This document shows, piece after piece, positions 18,178-26,330 of a stretch of DNA of 64,000 bases. Both the position numbers and the translations under genes were made by a program. Source of the stretch: Spirochaetota bacterium (GTDB lineage Bacteria; Spirochaetota; UBA4802; JAFGJZ01); the NCBI GenBank assembly GCA_016934935.1, contig JAFGRW010000096.1, positions 1 to 64,000 of the forward strand, written 5' to 3'. Below the pieces are notes generated by a model that had not been told where the DNA came from, did no database searches, and saw only the letters and a list, made by a program, of their open reading frames with translations. The number at the start of each line of letters is the position of its first letter. Positions within the stretch are counted from its first letter, which is position 1.

Positions 18178-18240
18178 CATAAAGAAGGCGGTATCCATTT
18201 TATCAGAAAAGTGATTTATTGAATTTAATATTACAGCATT

Positions 18241-18849
18241 ATGGTCAGAACATTCTTTACTGAAGATTACGTATTTTGGAGACCCGTTGTGAAAAATGAT
18301 TACGCCATAAGGCTTGCCCGGAAAGAAGATATTTCAAACATAATGGAAATTGAGCGACTCTCTTTTGCTCTGGAAATTTGTGAAGATGAAGATGTTTTTT
18401 TAACAAGATTAAATGTTTTTTCTGATGGATTTTATGTTTTGGAACATAACAGCAGGATTGCCGGTTATTTTTGTTCAGAGATATGGAAATTTATTAAAGA
18501 ACCCACCCCTCAACGTTTCATTCCTGGTCATAGTATCTGCGATTATCATGACGTGCGAGGTAGCGAATTATATATATCCTCGATGGGGTTGCATCCTGAT
18601 TATCGGGGGGCAGGTATGGGACGCTATATGTTTGAGCAGGCTCTTGATAATGTTAATAAAAAACATGAATATCTGAAAACCGGTATTCTGATAGTTTCGG
18701 AAAAATGGGAAAAGGCCATACAGATATATAAAAAATATGGGTTTCAGGAGCTTTTTGCAGTAAATAACTTCTTTGAGTATAAAGGCAAACAGGCTGAAAA
18801 GGGCATTGTTATGCGATGTTATATAAAAACAAGGGAGTCTAATCAATAA
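18241..18849 (+). CDS. GNAT-family N-acetyltransferase
   Basis: 202 residues. The acetyl-CoA-binding motif A is ISSMGLHPDYRGAGMGRYMFEQAL (R/Q-x-x-G-x-G/A as RGAGMG). An N-terminal YAIRLARKEDISNIMEIERLSF and C-terminal ALQIYKKYGF-like segment (AIQIYKKYGFQEL) complete the fold. It resembles RimI-type enzymes, but the target is unknown. It converges with the LacI regulator and their 3' ends overlap by 11 nt. Confidence 0.85.
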   Translation: MVRTFFTEDYVFWRPVVKNDYAIRLARKEDISNIMEIERLSFALEICEDEDVFLTRLNVFSDGFYVLEHNSRIAGYFCSEIWKFIKEPTPQRFIPGHSICDYHDVRGSELYISSMGLHPDYRGAGMGRYMFEQALDNVNKKHEYLKTGILIVSEKWEKAIQIYKKYGFQELFAVNNFFEYKGKQAEKGIVMRCYIKTRESNQ

Positions 18850-19855
18850 GACTCTTTACAGTACCTCGAGGTTCAAATACAACCGGAAATATATGTGATT
18901 CACCCTGTTTATCGGGATCGTTTATCTGCTCTATTGTGAGTTTAGCGGCCAGATAACCCAGACCCTCCAGATCCTGAATAACAGTCGCTATAGGCGGTGT
19001 CATAAATTGGCAAAATTCGTGACCGTCAAACCCGACAAGAGATATATCGTTAGGGATATCAATACCAAGTTTTTTTGCCTCGTCAAATACGCCAAGAGCC
19101 ATTGTGTCGGTTGAACTGATAATCGCAGTTGGCCTGTCTTTCATGGCCGCTATTTTGCGTATAGCCTTTCGACCGCCTTTTTCCATATAGTCACCATAAA
19201 GCAGATACTCTTCAGGAAAAGCTGTCCTGTTTTCTTCCATCACTTCTATAAAACTTTCGTATCTTTCGATAACATCGGTCGAAGGGTTTTCCGTGAAAAT
19301 ATAAGCTATTTTTTTATGCCCGTTTTTTAACAGATATTCAGTAATTTGACGGCTTCCCAGCCTGTTATCTGAATGCATATAATTAGCCCTGCCAGGACGA
19401 CCTTTTTCTCCAATAAAGCTGCATGGAATTTTATCTTTCTCAATTTTATCGATTAGTCTATCCGGAGAAATACCTATTAATATAAGACCGTCCGACTTTC
19501 GCAGGTAATAATGCCGAAGATAGTCAATCTTTTCCGGGTCGCCTCTTAATGTAGAAAGCAGTATGTCTATTTCACTCTCACAACAGTAACGTTCAACACC
19601 GGCAATGATTCGACGGTAAAACGATATCTCTTCCATCATTGCTATCTCTCTTAATAATGGAAGTATCGATATGGTATTAGATTTGTTAGCGTTAAGACCC
19701 TGCGCCAGGGTGTTGGGATAGTAGTTTAGTTCTTCTATTACCTTGAGTACGCGCTCCCGGGTCTTCTGCTTCACGTTTCCCTTATTGTTAATTACACGGG
19801 AAACAGTTATAAAAGAAACTCCGGCCTTTTTCGCTACATCTTTTTGAGTCGTCAT
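18839..19855 (-). CDS. LacI-family transcriptional regulator
   Basis: 338 residues. The N-terminal HTH TQKDVAKKAGVSFITVSRVINNKGNVKQKTRERV and hinge (NYYPNTLAQGL) are classical LacI, followed by a periplasmic-binding-protein-like sugar sensor ending ISLVGFDGHEFCQFMTPPIATVIQD. It sits directly downstream of the GH5 and GH12 genes on the same strand and is the obvious candidate regulator of that beta-glucan module. The inducer is unknown. Confidence 0.95.
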   Translation of the reverse strand: MTTQKDVAKKAGVSFITVSRVINNKGNVKQKTRERVLKVIEELNYYPNTLAQGLNANKSNTISILPLLREIAMMEEISFYRRIIAGVERYCCESEIDILLSTLRGDPEKIDYLRHYYLRKSDGLILIGISPDRLIDKIEKDKIPCSFIGEKGRPGRANYMHSDNRLGSRQITEYLLKNGHKKIAYIFTENPSTDVIERYESFIEVMEENRTAFPEEYLLYGDYMEKGGRKAIRKIAAMKDRPTAIISSTDTMALGVFDEAKKLGIDIPNDISLVGFDGHEFCQFMTPPIATVIQDLEGLGYLAAKLTIEQINDPDKQGESHIFPVVFEPRGTVKSLID

Positions 19856-20093
19856 TTTTGCACCATTTATGATATTCTATATATCATCTTAAATAAAGAC
19901 CTTAGTCAGGACAATTTGCGAACCATTATTCTCTTTAACATGCAGATGAATCAAACAATATTTATCAAAATCCTGAATTATTGATTATTAAATCAGGATA
20001 CATAAATCATGAGTCGTGCTAGATTGTTCTGTTTTAGCAACATGGCGTCTAAAGGCCTGCCGGGTAACTAGTACATTATAATAAAATGTTTAT

Positions 20094-21176
20094 TTAAACA
20101 ACACCTGTCAGGTACTCCGCAAGTTCCATGTCCCGTCTTTGTGGATTTTGAAACTGTGGTAGATCGGCATGAAGCCGTTCACCAATAGATATTATCCCGA
20201 AATCCAGATTTTTGTAATTCCAGTAAGTCCAACCTATTCCAACTTCCTGAAGTATCGAAATTATGTCTTTTAAATAATTTAACTGCGATTGCCTTGGAGC
20301 CTGGTGAAAGACGCCAAACTCATTGCAGATTACAGGCAGATTATATTTTGCTCTCCATTCAAGAACAGGCATAAGAGTCTCTTTAAGACGATCCCGGTTC
20401 CACAAGCCATAATCTTTTTCACTTACCTGACCAAATATTTCTCCCTCGGGAGTGTATGTGCCGGGATATTCTCTTTTAATATGACATTCCGGGTTATGTA
20501 CCCATGATGCAAACTGATGAGTAAAAATAAGAGGATTGTAGAAGTGACAGTTATAGATAATATTTTCGTCATTTTCAATCGGAGTAAAATCCTTGAATGA
20601 GTTTACATTGCTCCATCTGTTTGATCCGACAATTAATGTCTGGTCTGGAGCAAAATGCCGTACCTCCTCAACCAGTTGATCTTTGAGACGATCCCATACC
20701 AGATTATCTTCTGCCACTGGTTCGTTAAGAATCTCAAAATAGATGCGTTTATCAAATGAGAATATTTCGGCAAGTTGCTTCCATATTTTTAAAGTAGCCT
20801 GTACCGGTTCTTTTTCTGTAAAAAACCGTTGTATCTGCCTGTTGCCGGTATCAAAATCATGACCGGGACATTCGTGAAGATCCAGCATAATTGATAGATC
20901 ATTTTCGAGTATCACTTTTATCATTTTTTCAAGATACAAGAGGCGATCTTTAAATCGGATATTGCCGTTTTCATCAAAAAAAACCTGATAATCTATAGGA
21001 ACACGGACATGATTGTACCCACTGTTTTTTATGTACTCAATATCCTCTTGTCCGATGAAGTTCTTTATATGTTCGTCTATTCCGGGAAAATGCTCCGGGT
21101 CTTTCTCTTCTATCGCGTCAATCTGGCTGAACCAGCCCCCAAGATTAACGCCCTTTAGTTGTGAGTTAATATCCAT
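20094..21176 (-). CDS. GH5-family endo-beta-glucanase, cytoplasmic
   Basis: 360 residues forming a TIM barrel of the GH5 family. The start LKGVNLGGWF is the typical GH5 opening. The acid/base Glu152 is in YFEILNEPV and the nucleophile Glu286 in PVICNEFGVF; HVRVP and LDLHECPG are the usual strand-end motifs. There is no signal peptide, so it should act on imported oligosaccharides, such as oligomers released by the neighbouring lipoprotein GH12. The exact substrate (cellodextrin, mixed-linkage glucan or mannan) cannot be set by eye. Confidence 0.9.
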   Translation of the reverse strand: MDINSQLKGVNLGGWFSQIDAIEEKDPEHFPGIDEHIKNFIGQEDIEYIKNSGYNHVRVPIDYQVFFDENGNIRFKDRLLYLEKMIKVILENDLSIMLDLHECPGHDFDTGNRQIQRFFTEKEPVQATLKIWKQLAEIFSFDKRIYFEILNEPVAEDNLVWDRLKDQLVEEVRHFAPDQTLIVGSNRWSNVNSFKDFTPIENDENIIYNCHFYNPLIFTHQFASWVHNPECHIKREYPGTYTPEGEIFGQVSEKDYGLWNRDRLKETLMPVLEWRAKYNLPVICNEFGVFHQAPRQSQLNYLKDIISILQEVGIGWTYWNYKNLDFGIISIGERLHADLPQFQNPQRRDMELAEYLTGVV

Positions 21177-21198
21177 TGCGGTTTCTCCGTTTGAATTT

Positions 21199-21216
21199 CT
21201 GAATTCAGGAATTCAG
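21199..21216. promoter_or_regulatory. Candidate operator palindrome between GH12 and GH5
   Basis: CTGAATTC-AG-GAATTCAG, a perfect 8-bp inverted repeat with a 2-nt centre, 23 nt upstream of the GH5 start and downstream of the GH12 stop. Its size and place fit a repressor site, perhaps for the LacI protein next door, though it lacks the usual central CG of LacI sites. Confidence 0.4.
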
Positions 21217-21239
21217 TTAATATAATCTGTATTAAAAAA

Positions 21240-22109
21240 CTATTTTTTTACAAGCTCTACTTCATATTTGTTAATCCAGGTTGTACCGGTAGCCTTGCTG
21301 TTTGGCTTTGGGCCAATGGTCTCGTTTCCAAATTCCACCGAAGCAACGTATTCGCTCATATTAATCTTGTATCCTTTGTCACGTAATGCTTTAACCAGGC
21401 CTATAACATCAATAGTACCTTTTAACTGTTTTTCTTTGCTTACAAGTGAATAAATCTGCCACGAGACAGTATCTCCGGAGTTGTTGTGGTCCGCCTTTAC
21501 CCAGAGGTCATATTCTTTCCCATCAAATTTAAAACTGCCGACTTTTGAACCTGCTGGCCGGGCATCGCTTGAGTAATCCATCCAGAACATAATTTCGGTA
21601 GATATCAGTGCTTCAGGTTTTTGCATCGGAATTGATACCGGTTTTTCTCTTACCAGCCAAATTTCAGGGGCAAGATTATAACTGCCGGTTGTTGTTAAGT
21701 CTACATCATAACGTATTTCAAGTTTTTTTATGTCAGAGAGCTTCACGGGGTAATCCTTATGTGTTGATGTCGATTGCCCCCATGGTTTCCAGCCTACGAT
21801 TATTTCCGGGTACGAGTAGACCCAGTTTGGAGCCTTTCCGCTGAAAGTCCATGTCCAGCCCCGTTTTTTTGTCTTTTTGTCTGTGATTAGACACTGCTGG
21901 TAGCTGATACTGCTGTTAACACCCCAGGTGTTGTTCTCGTACTTATATATCCCATCGGTAATAACAGCCCAGTCGCCACATAGGGTTTCTACGTTGTTTA
22001 AAGTTGCCCCCGGGGCAGTTACTGATTTATTATTATCCGCGATACAGCTGAAATACAAAGTTACGGCAATTAATATTCCAATTGGAAAAATTATTCGAGT
22101 ACACTTCAT
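21240..22109 (-). CDS. GH12-family endoglucanase/xyloglucanase lipoprotein
   Basis: 289 residues. The lipobox YFSC puts the lipidated Cys at residue 22, so the enzyme is probably surface- or periplasm-anchored. The GH12 jelly roll is well marked: ENNTWGVN, GWTWTFSG, SYPEIIVGWKPWG, the nucleophile Glu172 in TEIMFWMDY, PAGSKVGSFKFDGKEYDLW, and the acid/base Glu263 in SVEFGNETIG. It attacks beta-1,4-glucans such as cellulose, mixed-linkage glucan or xyloglucan. It leads the GH12-GH5-LacI cluster on the minus strand. Confidence 0.92.
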   Translation of the reverse strand: MKCTRIIFPIGILIAVTLYFSCIADNNKSVTAPGATLNNVETLCGDWAVITDGIYKYENNTWGVNSSISYQQCLITDKKTKKRGWTWTFSGKAPNWVYSYPEIIVGWKPWGQSTSTHKDYPVKLSDIKKLEIRYDVDLTTTGSYNLAPEIWLVREKPVSIPMQKPEALISTEIMFWMDYSSDARPAGSKVGSFKFDGKEYDLWVKADHNNSGDTVSWQIYSLVSKEKQLKGTIDVIGLVKALRDKGYKINMSEYVASVEFGNETIGPKPNSKATGTTWINKYEVELVKK

Positions 22110-22234
22110 TATTGAGTCTCCTTTGCTATGTTTGCGTAAACACTATTATTGTGCAGGTAATTCGTCAAGGTTTTTTGAATTTCATATGGTTTAAGCGGTT
22201 TTGCGAGTTGGCGCAAAAAGACTCCATAAACGAA

Positions 22235-22273
22235 TCACCACACTCGCGGAGTGTCAGCTGTGCGAAGTGGTGA
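22235..22273. repeat. GC-rich hairpin upstream of IS91-like fragment
   Basis: TCACCAC (22235) and TCGC (22244) pair with GCGA (22262) and GTGGTGA (22267) across a small internal loop. The block 22195-22330 is much richer in G and C than its surroundings and is followed by GACCCCGCAGGGGAAGG. It may be the terminal structure of a single-strand-transposing element or a REP-like unit. It cannot be the GH12 promoter alone. Confidence 0.4.
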
Positions 22274-22342
22274 CTGCCACGAGGGGCGGCTACCACTCGA
22301 CCCCGCAGGGGAAGGATTATTAATCTTTTTCAATATGGTTTT

Positions 22343-22561
22343 ATGGATTTGATTTTAAGTTGTAATACTCTTTGTTTAAAGTCCGCTATGAAATATTATG
22401 GGATATACGCCCATAATATTGATAAAAAGTTTGAAGAAGTTGATAGAAACACCTGGGCGAAAGCAGTTGAGCATTCTTTTGAAAAGAATCCGAAGATTTG
22501 CCCCAATTGCTCAGCATATATGATTAAAGATATTTTCTGGGGCGGGCTTCCTCTTCCATAG
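22343..22561 (+). pseudogene. C-terminal remnant of an IS91-family transposase
   Basis: A 72-codon frame whose second half reads MKYYGIYA..., a Trp-Ala helix (NTWAKAVEHSFEKNPKICPNCSAYM) and ends soon after. The order YYGIYA, W...F...(D/N)P, CPxC...M matches the C-terminus of Y2 (IS91/IS801) transposases. The catalytic part is absent and upstream DNA is not coding, so it is a relic. Assigned from pattern memory. Confidence 0.5.
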
Positions 22562-22696
22562 GGATTTTCTGTGTTTAGCACGAGTCTTTATATGGAAAAT
22601 TTTCTATAAAATAAAATAGATATCGTATAGAATCCGCGCGTTTGCCGGAATGCAATTATGAATCGCCGGGCGCGTATTTTATCACAATGTGTATAA

Positions 22697-22912
22697 ATAA
22701 ACAGGGAATGGTTAAAATCATTTGAAATCCGTTCAGAATTATTGTGCAATGAATATTGCATTATGTCGAATCATATGCACGGTATAATACATATTTGCCC
22801 GCATGTTGCGGGGACCGATGATGTTTCCCATGTCGCAGGGAACGGTCGCGACCGTTCCCTGCGACATGGTGATGACTGTTCCATACAACAACACGATAAT
22901 GACCGCATTTTG
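22697..22912 (+). pseudogene. Fragment of a REP-associated (IS200-like, Y1) transposase
   Basis: The frame reads EWLKSFEIRSELLCNEYCIMSNHMHGIIHI from about 22706; SNHMHG is the HUH metal-binding motif of RAYT/Y1 transposases (usual form IMPNHxHGII). The N-terminus is missing and the catalytic Tyr region has been lost where the frame runs into the 3' end of the FGE-like gene. Between the two, degenerate REP copies are read in frame as repeated HVAG and GRDRSL peptides. Confidence 0.65.
22828..22869. repeat. 42-nt perfect palindrome (REP-like) inside RAYT fragment
   Basis: Two 21-nt arms with no spacer: the left arm begins CCATGTCGCAGGGAACGG and the centre is GGTCGCGACC. A degenerate direct copy of the left arm begins at 22802 (CATGTTGCGGGGACCG) just after a small hairpin (22798-22812). 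This fits REP units associated with the transposase fragment that surrounds them. Confidence 0.7.
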
Positions 22913-23836
22913 CTACTTAACAAATACCGTCCTGAATCCCGTCTCTTCCGATCCTTTCAGATAGTTTGGATAATCGATAATCTGTACGAACCTGTACAGA
23001 TTTATATCTTCAGACAGGAAACTTGCTCCCCGTATCAGACGATATGAGGTGTTTAAGCTTAACTCCGGAGTCTGTATCTGCCCGCGAAAATCGCCCATTT
23101 TTTCGGTACAGAACTCCCAGACATTTCCGCTCATGTCGTATAGGCCCAATTTATTCGGTTCAAGCTGTTTTACAGGATGAGTGCTTCCGCCGCTGTTTGT
23201 TTTATACCAGGCGCTGTTCTCTGGTTCAGCTGCTCCCGAGAAAGTCTTTCCGGATGTTCCGCGTTCCGTTGCCGCGTACTCCCATTCCTCGTTAGTCGGC
23301 AGGCGGTATCCGTTAACAGCGTTTCTATCGTAAACCCAGTCATTAAAATCGTATAATTCATTTCGCCCCTCTTTCAGGCCGAGGAAATTACAATATGTAA
23401 CCGCGCCGTACCAGGATACAAAGATTACGGGATAATCTTCCATGCCCTCTGAAACGGAAAAACTGTTATTTTCCAATTTTATCTGACAGCCTTCTTTATA
23501 CAGTTCAATCAAATTCCATGGGAAATCCTGGTTCAGCAATACCTGCTGGCGCTCTTCGTTTACATAAAGCATATCCTTGCTTAAGGCCCAGTTCATAACA
23601 TCCGCAAATTCAGAATTTGTTACTTCGTGATCCAGCATGTGAAAGTCATCTATTTCGACCTTATACTGAGCGTGGTTTATACCGTCACCGGAAAAATATT
23701 CGCCGCCTTGAATAAACATAACAGATTGTGGAACTGATTTTGAACAGGCTGTCAGGAAAATAAAACAGACTATAATTATGAATAATTGAAAGGCCCGGCT
23801 GTTTTCTGATTCCCGGTGTTTAAAAATACTTTGCAT
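22913..23836 (-). CDS. FGE/SUMF1-domain lipoprotein
   Basis: 307 residues from the ATG at 23836, which is preceded by GGAGGTTA. The signal ends with lipobox FLTACS. The formylglycine-generating-enzyme/sulfatase-modifying fold is clear from FIQGGEYFSGDG, DHEVTNSEFADVMNW, YPVIFVSWYGAVTYCNFLGL, YRLPTNEEWEYAATERG, GLYDMSGNVWEFC and YRLIRGASFL with the final GFRTV. Lipoprotein members usually lack sulfatase-activating chemistry and are thought to be binding or structural, so I make no catalytic claim. It converges on RAYT debris and is oriented away from ATPase copy 2. Confidence 0.88.
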   Translation of the reverse strand: MQSIFKHRESENSRAFQLFIIIVCFIFLTACSKSVPQSVMFIQGGEYFSGDGINHAQYKVEIDDFHMLDHEVTNSEFADVMNWALSKDMLYVNEERQQVLLNQDFPWNLIELYKEGCQIKLENNSFSVSEGMEDYPVIFVSWYGAVTYCNFLGLKEGRNELYDFNDWVYDRNAVNGYRLPTNEEWEYAATERGTSGKTFSGAAEPENSAWYKTNSGGSTHPVKQLEPNKLGLYDMSGNVWEFCTEKMGDFRGQIQTPELSLNTSYRLIRGASFLSEDINLYRFVQIIDYPNYLKGSEETGFRTVFVK

Positions 23837-23955
23837 GTTAACCTCCAGCATCAATTCGATTAAGAGGAGATTAACACGAAAATGAAGGTTAATCGACCGT
23901 GCTTATAAATTCGTACATAAAAACAGTAATTAATAAAAAAATTTCTAATAATGAT

Positions 23956-24019
23956 GACATTTTCGGAGCCTACTCCGAGTTTGTCTTGACATTTTCGGAG
24001 TTGACTCCGAAAATGTCAA
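23956..24019 (+). promoter_or_regulatory. Tandem palindromes ending 1 nt before ATPase copy 2
   Basis: 23986-24019 is a perfect palindrome: TTGACATTTTCGGAG, TTGA, CTCCGAAAATGTCAA. Immediately upstream (23956-23985) is a degraded copy, GACATTTTCGGAG-CCTA-CTCCGAGTTTGTC. The perfect copy contains a consensus -35 (TTGACA, 23986-23991), a 17-nt spacer and GAAAAT (24009-24014), with the ATG at 24021, 7 nt after the hexamer. This is the same geometry as at copy 1 and leaves no room for a ribosome site, so a leaderless message is predicted. Confidence 0.7.
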
Positions 24020-24020
24020 G

Positions 24021-25154
24021 ATGTCGCAGGTTAACAGAATATATATACCATGTTTCGAGAAGGACAGTAAAAAGAAGGCTCTTGTTATAACCGGCCCGAG
24101 ACAGTGTGGAAAAACAACTGCAGCAACTATGCTTACTGGAACAAAGGAATATTTTAATTATGACCTCCGGGAAGACCGGGATATTATTACGCAAAATTCC
24201 TGGAACAGAACAGCAGACTACATAATATTCGATGAACTGCATAAAATGCCCGGTTGGAAACAATTTATAAAAGGACTTATTGATACAGAAAGTAATAATC
24301 CGTCTCTTGTAATCACCGGAAGTACATGCCTGAATACATATAAAAAGTTCGGGGAGTCTCTGGCTGGTCGCTATTTTGGGTATCGTATGCATCCTCTGGA
24401 TGTACGTGAAATTTGTCAGATGGATGATTCTGCGGATCCCGATTCTGTCTTTGATAAAATTTTACGTTTTAGCGGCTTTCCTGAGCCATTCCTGGAGGCG
24501 GATGAGAGATTTTATAACAAATGGAAAAAAACTCATCTGGATATAATCATTAAACAGGATATTGTATCGTATGAGTCTGTGCGAAATATTGTCGGAATCG
24601 AGCTTCTTGTAGATCTTCTTTGTAAAAAAGTAGGCTCACCAATCTCTTATATTTCGCTTGCCGAAGATCTAAAAGTAAATGATAAAACTGTAAAACACTG
24701 GCTCAATATTCTTGAAGAGATGTTTATAATTTTCAAGATTACACCATATCACCGGAATATCGCAAGAGCAGTTCAAAAAAAACCCAAGTACTACTTTTAC
24801 GATTGTATGAGCGTTGCCTCCGGGGAAGGAGCCAAAATTGAAAATGCAGTGGCTTCATCGTTACTTAAAGAGTGTCAATTTCGTGAAGATTGTCTGGGCG
24901 AAACGTGGCAGATCAACTATTTATCAAAGCGTGGTGGGGTAGAAGTTGATTTTTTAATCACCAAAGAAGGTGTTCCTCATACAATGATAGAAGTAAAAAA
25001 AAGCGATGACGCACTGTCCAAAAATTTTAATTCTTTTTCAGAGCAACTACCTGATGTTCAAATTGTTCAACTCGTAAAAGATCTTCGAAAAGAGAAAACC
25101 TATCCTTCAGGAGCTGTGGTGCGTCGTGCCGGGTCCTGGCTGACAAACTGGTAA
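24021..25154 (+). CDS. AAA+ ATPase with DUF4143 nuclease-like domain (copy 2)
   Basis: 377 residues. Walker A GPRQCGKTT at residues 25-33, Walker B YIIFDELHKMPGW, sensor 1 LVITGSTCLN, and SLAGRYFG. A winged-helix-like segment (ISYISLAEDLKVNDKTVKHWL) precedes DUF4143 with VEVDFLITKEG and MIEVKKSD, the putative PD-(D/E)XK acids. It is more diverged from copies 1 and 3 than they are from each other (LHKMPGW in place of IQxxPEL), so these are separate acquisitions or old paralogues rather than a recent duplication. The ATG at 24021 is supported by the shared Walker A position. Confidence 0.87.
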   Translation: MSQVNRIYIPCFEKDSKKKALVITGPRQCGKTTAATMLTGTKEYFNYDLREDRDIITQNSWNRTADYIIFDELHKMPGWKQFIKGLIDTESNNPSLVITGSTCLNTYKKFGESLAGRYFGYRMHPLDVREICQMDDSADPDSVFDKILRFSGFPEPFLEADERFYNKWKKTHLDIIIKQDIVSYESVRNIVGIELLVDLLCKKVGSPISYISLAEDLKVNDKTVKHWLNILEEMFIIFKITPYHRNIARAVQKKPKYYFYDCMSVASGEGAKIENAVASSLLKECQFREDCLGETWQINYLSKRGGVEVDFLITKEGVPHTMIEVKKSDDALSKNFNSFSEQLPDVQIVQLVKDLRKEKTYPSGAVVRRAGSWLTNW

Positions 25155-25229
25155 AATCATTCGTAAGCACCAAGGTTTTTCCTCAGCATTGCGGTCATCT
25201 AGTTTCTGACGGAGTCCGGTTTAATAATT

Positions 25230-25319
25230 TTATCTGTTTTGAAGCAGGGCGATAATATGCAAATATCTGCGCAAAATATCTATCTGGGTTGTTTCGCCGG
25301 GTATTTGTTTGTCTGACAT
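25230..25319 (-). pseudogene. 29-codon minigene, probable N-terminal remnant of a WYL-type regulator
   Basis: On the minus strand GGAGGAGC precedes an ATG (25319) and a frame reading MSDKQIPGETTQIDILRRYL then HIIALLQNR and a stop. The segment RRYLHIIALLQN resembles the start of the winged helix in WYL-domain regulators, so this looks like a gene cut short with its ribosome site intact. A functional 29-residue peptide is possible. The rest of the gene-free stretch 25155-25559 shows nothing else I can support. Confidence 0.35.
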
Positions 25320-25559
25320 AAGCTCCTCCGCGTTTCGTAATCATTTAAAATGTTATAATATGAAGTAACTCCGGTTAAGCATAAAGAGTGCTGACAAAAC
25401 AGTGAGTTGTTTGATAAGCATGTAGTTTTTTCGCTGGATATTATACTAAAAATTGATATTTTTTTAAAAGGTAGACACTCAGTCTATACCTTTCGGCTGC
25501 CTGATATGGTATTCTGGTATTGAAATATTGGAAAAATCAAGATATTGTGAGAGGCTAAT

Positions 25560-26150
25560 ATGTTATTACAGGAGTTCGCGGATTTGATAGAATGTCAAAA
25601 AGAACCCGTTGTGCTTTTTGAAGGCAAACGGAATATCCCGGAAACATACATGCATAAAGCGGCACTGTTGACTGAGATGCTGACCCAAAAGTATCCGTCA
25701 ATGATCTTCAGATCAGGAAATGCCGAAGGTTCAGATTCGGCATTTATAGAGGGTATAAAGAAAGTGGACCCATCCAGAGTTCAGCTTGTGGCACCCTATG
25801 TCGGGCATCGTAAAAAGGCAATGATAGGTTCTGCGCAATATCTGTATCCGGAAGATCTTTCGACACTTCAGGAGGAGAGGGCAATTTACGAGACCATAAT
25901 TGCGACTCCGAAAAACGCAAGTCTGATTCGTAATCGCCACAAAAACAGAACCTTAGCGGCCAAAAGTAAATATCTGATACGGGACACGATGAAGGTTCTG
26001 GGGACAGACAAGTTTGCTATGCCTGTGGCTGCTGTTTTTTATGTCGATCCCGATGATCCGGAGTCGGGAGGTACAGGTCATACAATACGGGTATGCAAAA
26101 ATTTCGGCATACCTGTTGTTTATCAGAACTCGTGGGAGCGCTGGTTGTAA
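25560..26150 (+). CDS. SLOG/LOG-like Rossmann-fold protein
   Basis: 196 residues. The phosphate-binding pattern FRSGNAEGSDSAFIEG (about residues 56-71), the preceding EGKRNIPETYMHKAALLTEMLTQKYP and the ending GGTGHTIRVCKNFGIPVVYQ fit the SLOG superfamily (relatives of DprA, YspA and LOG), which bind nucleotides or nucleotide-like ligands. No partner effector gene is adjacent, so a signalling or defence role cannot be argued from context. Monocistronic by spacing. Confidence 0.6.
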   Translation: MLLQEFADLIECQKEPVVLFEGKRNIPETYMHKAALLTEMLTQKYPSMIFRSGNAEGSDSAFIEGIKKVDPSRVQLVAPYVGHRKKAMIGSAQYLYPEDLSTLQEERAIYETIIATPKNASLIRNRHKNRTLAAKSKYLIRDTMKVLGTDKFAMPVAAVFYVDPDDPESGGTGHTIRVCKNFGIPVVYQNSWERWL

Positions 26151-26330
26151 AATTATGTTGCATGATTTCGGTTATACTGTAAAAAAAGAACCGGTTAACA
26201 GCCACTTAGGCTAGTTTCTTACAGGGATGAAGAGGCGACAGCCTTGATTACAGTATATTATTCGAAGCATATTTATACTGAATTCTGTTAGCCTTTGATC
26301 CGCATATTACAATAGGTATAAGCGTGCTGT

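Noticed and set aside
22428-22912. CRISPR-like array suggested by repeated CATG(T/C)GCAGGG segments
   Set aside because: The copies are inverted and adjoining, without regular spacers, and belong to REP palindromes.
26189-26196. AACCGGTT as a LacI-type site
   Set aside because: It lies just after the SLOG-like gene, 142 nt before the Crp-like gene, with no sugar gene near it, so it is probably chance.
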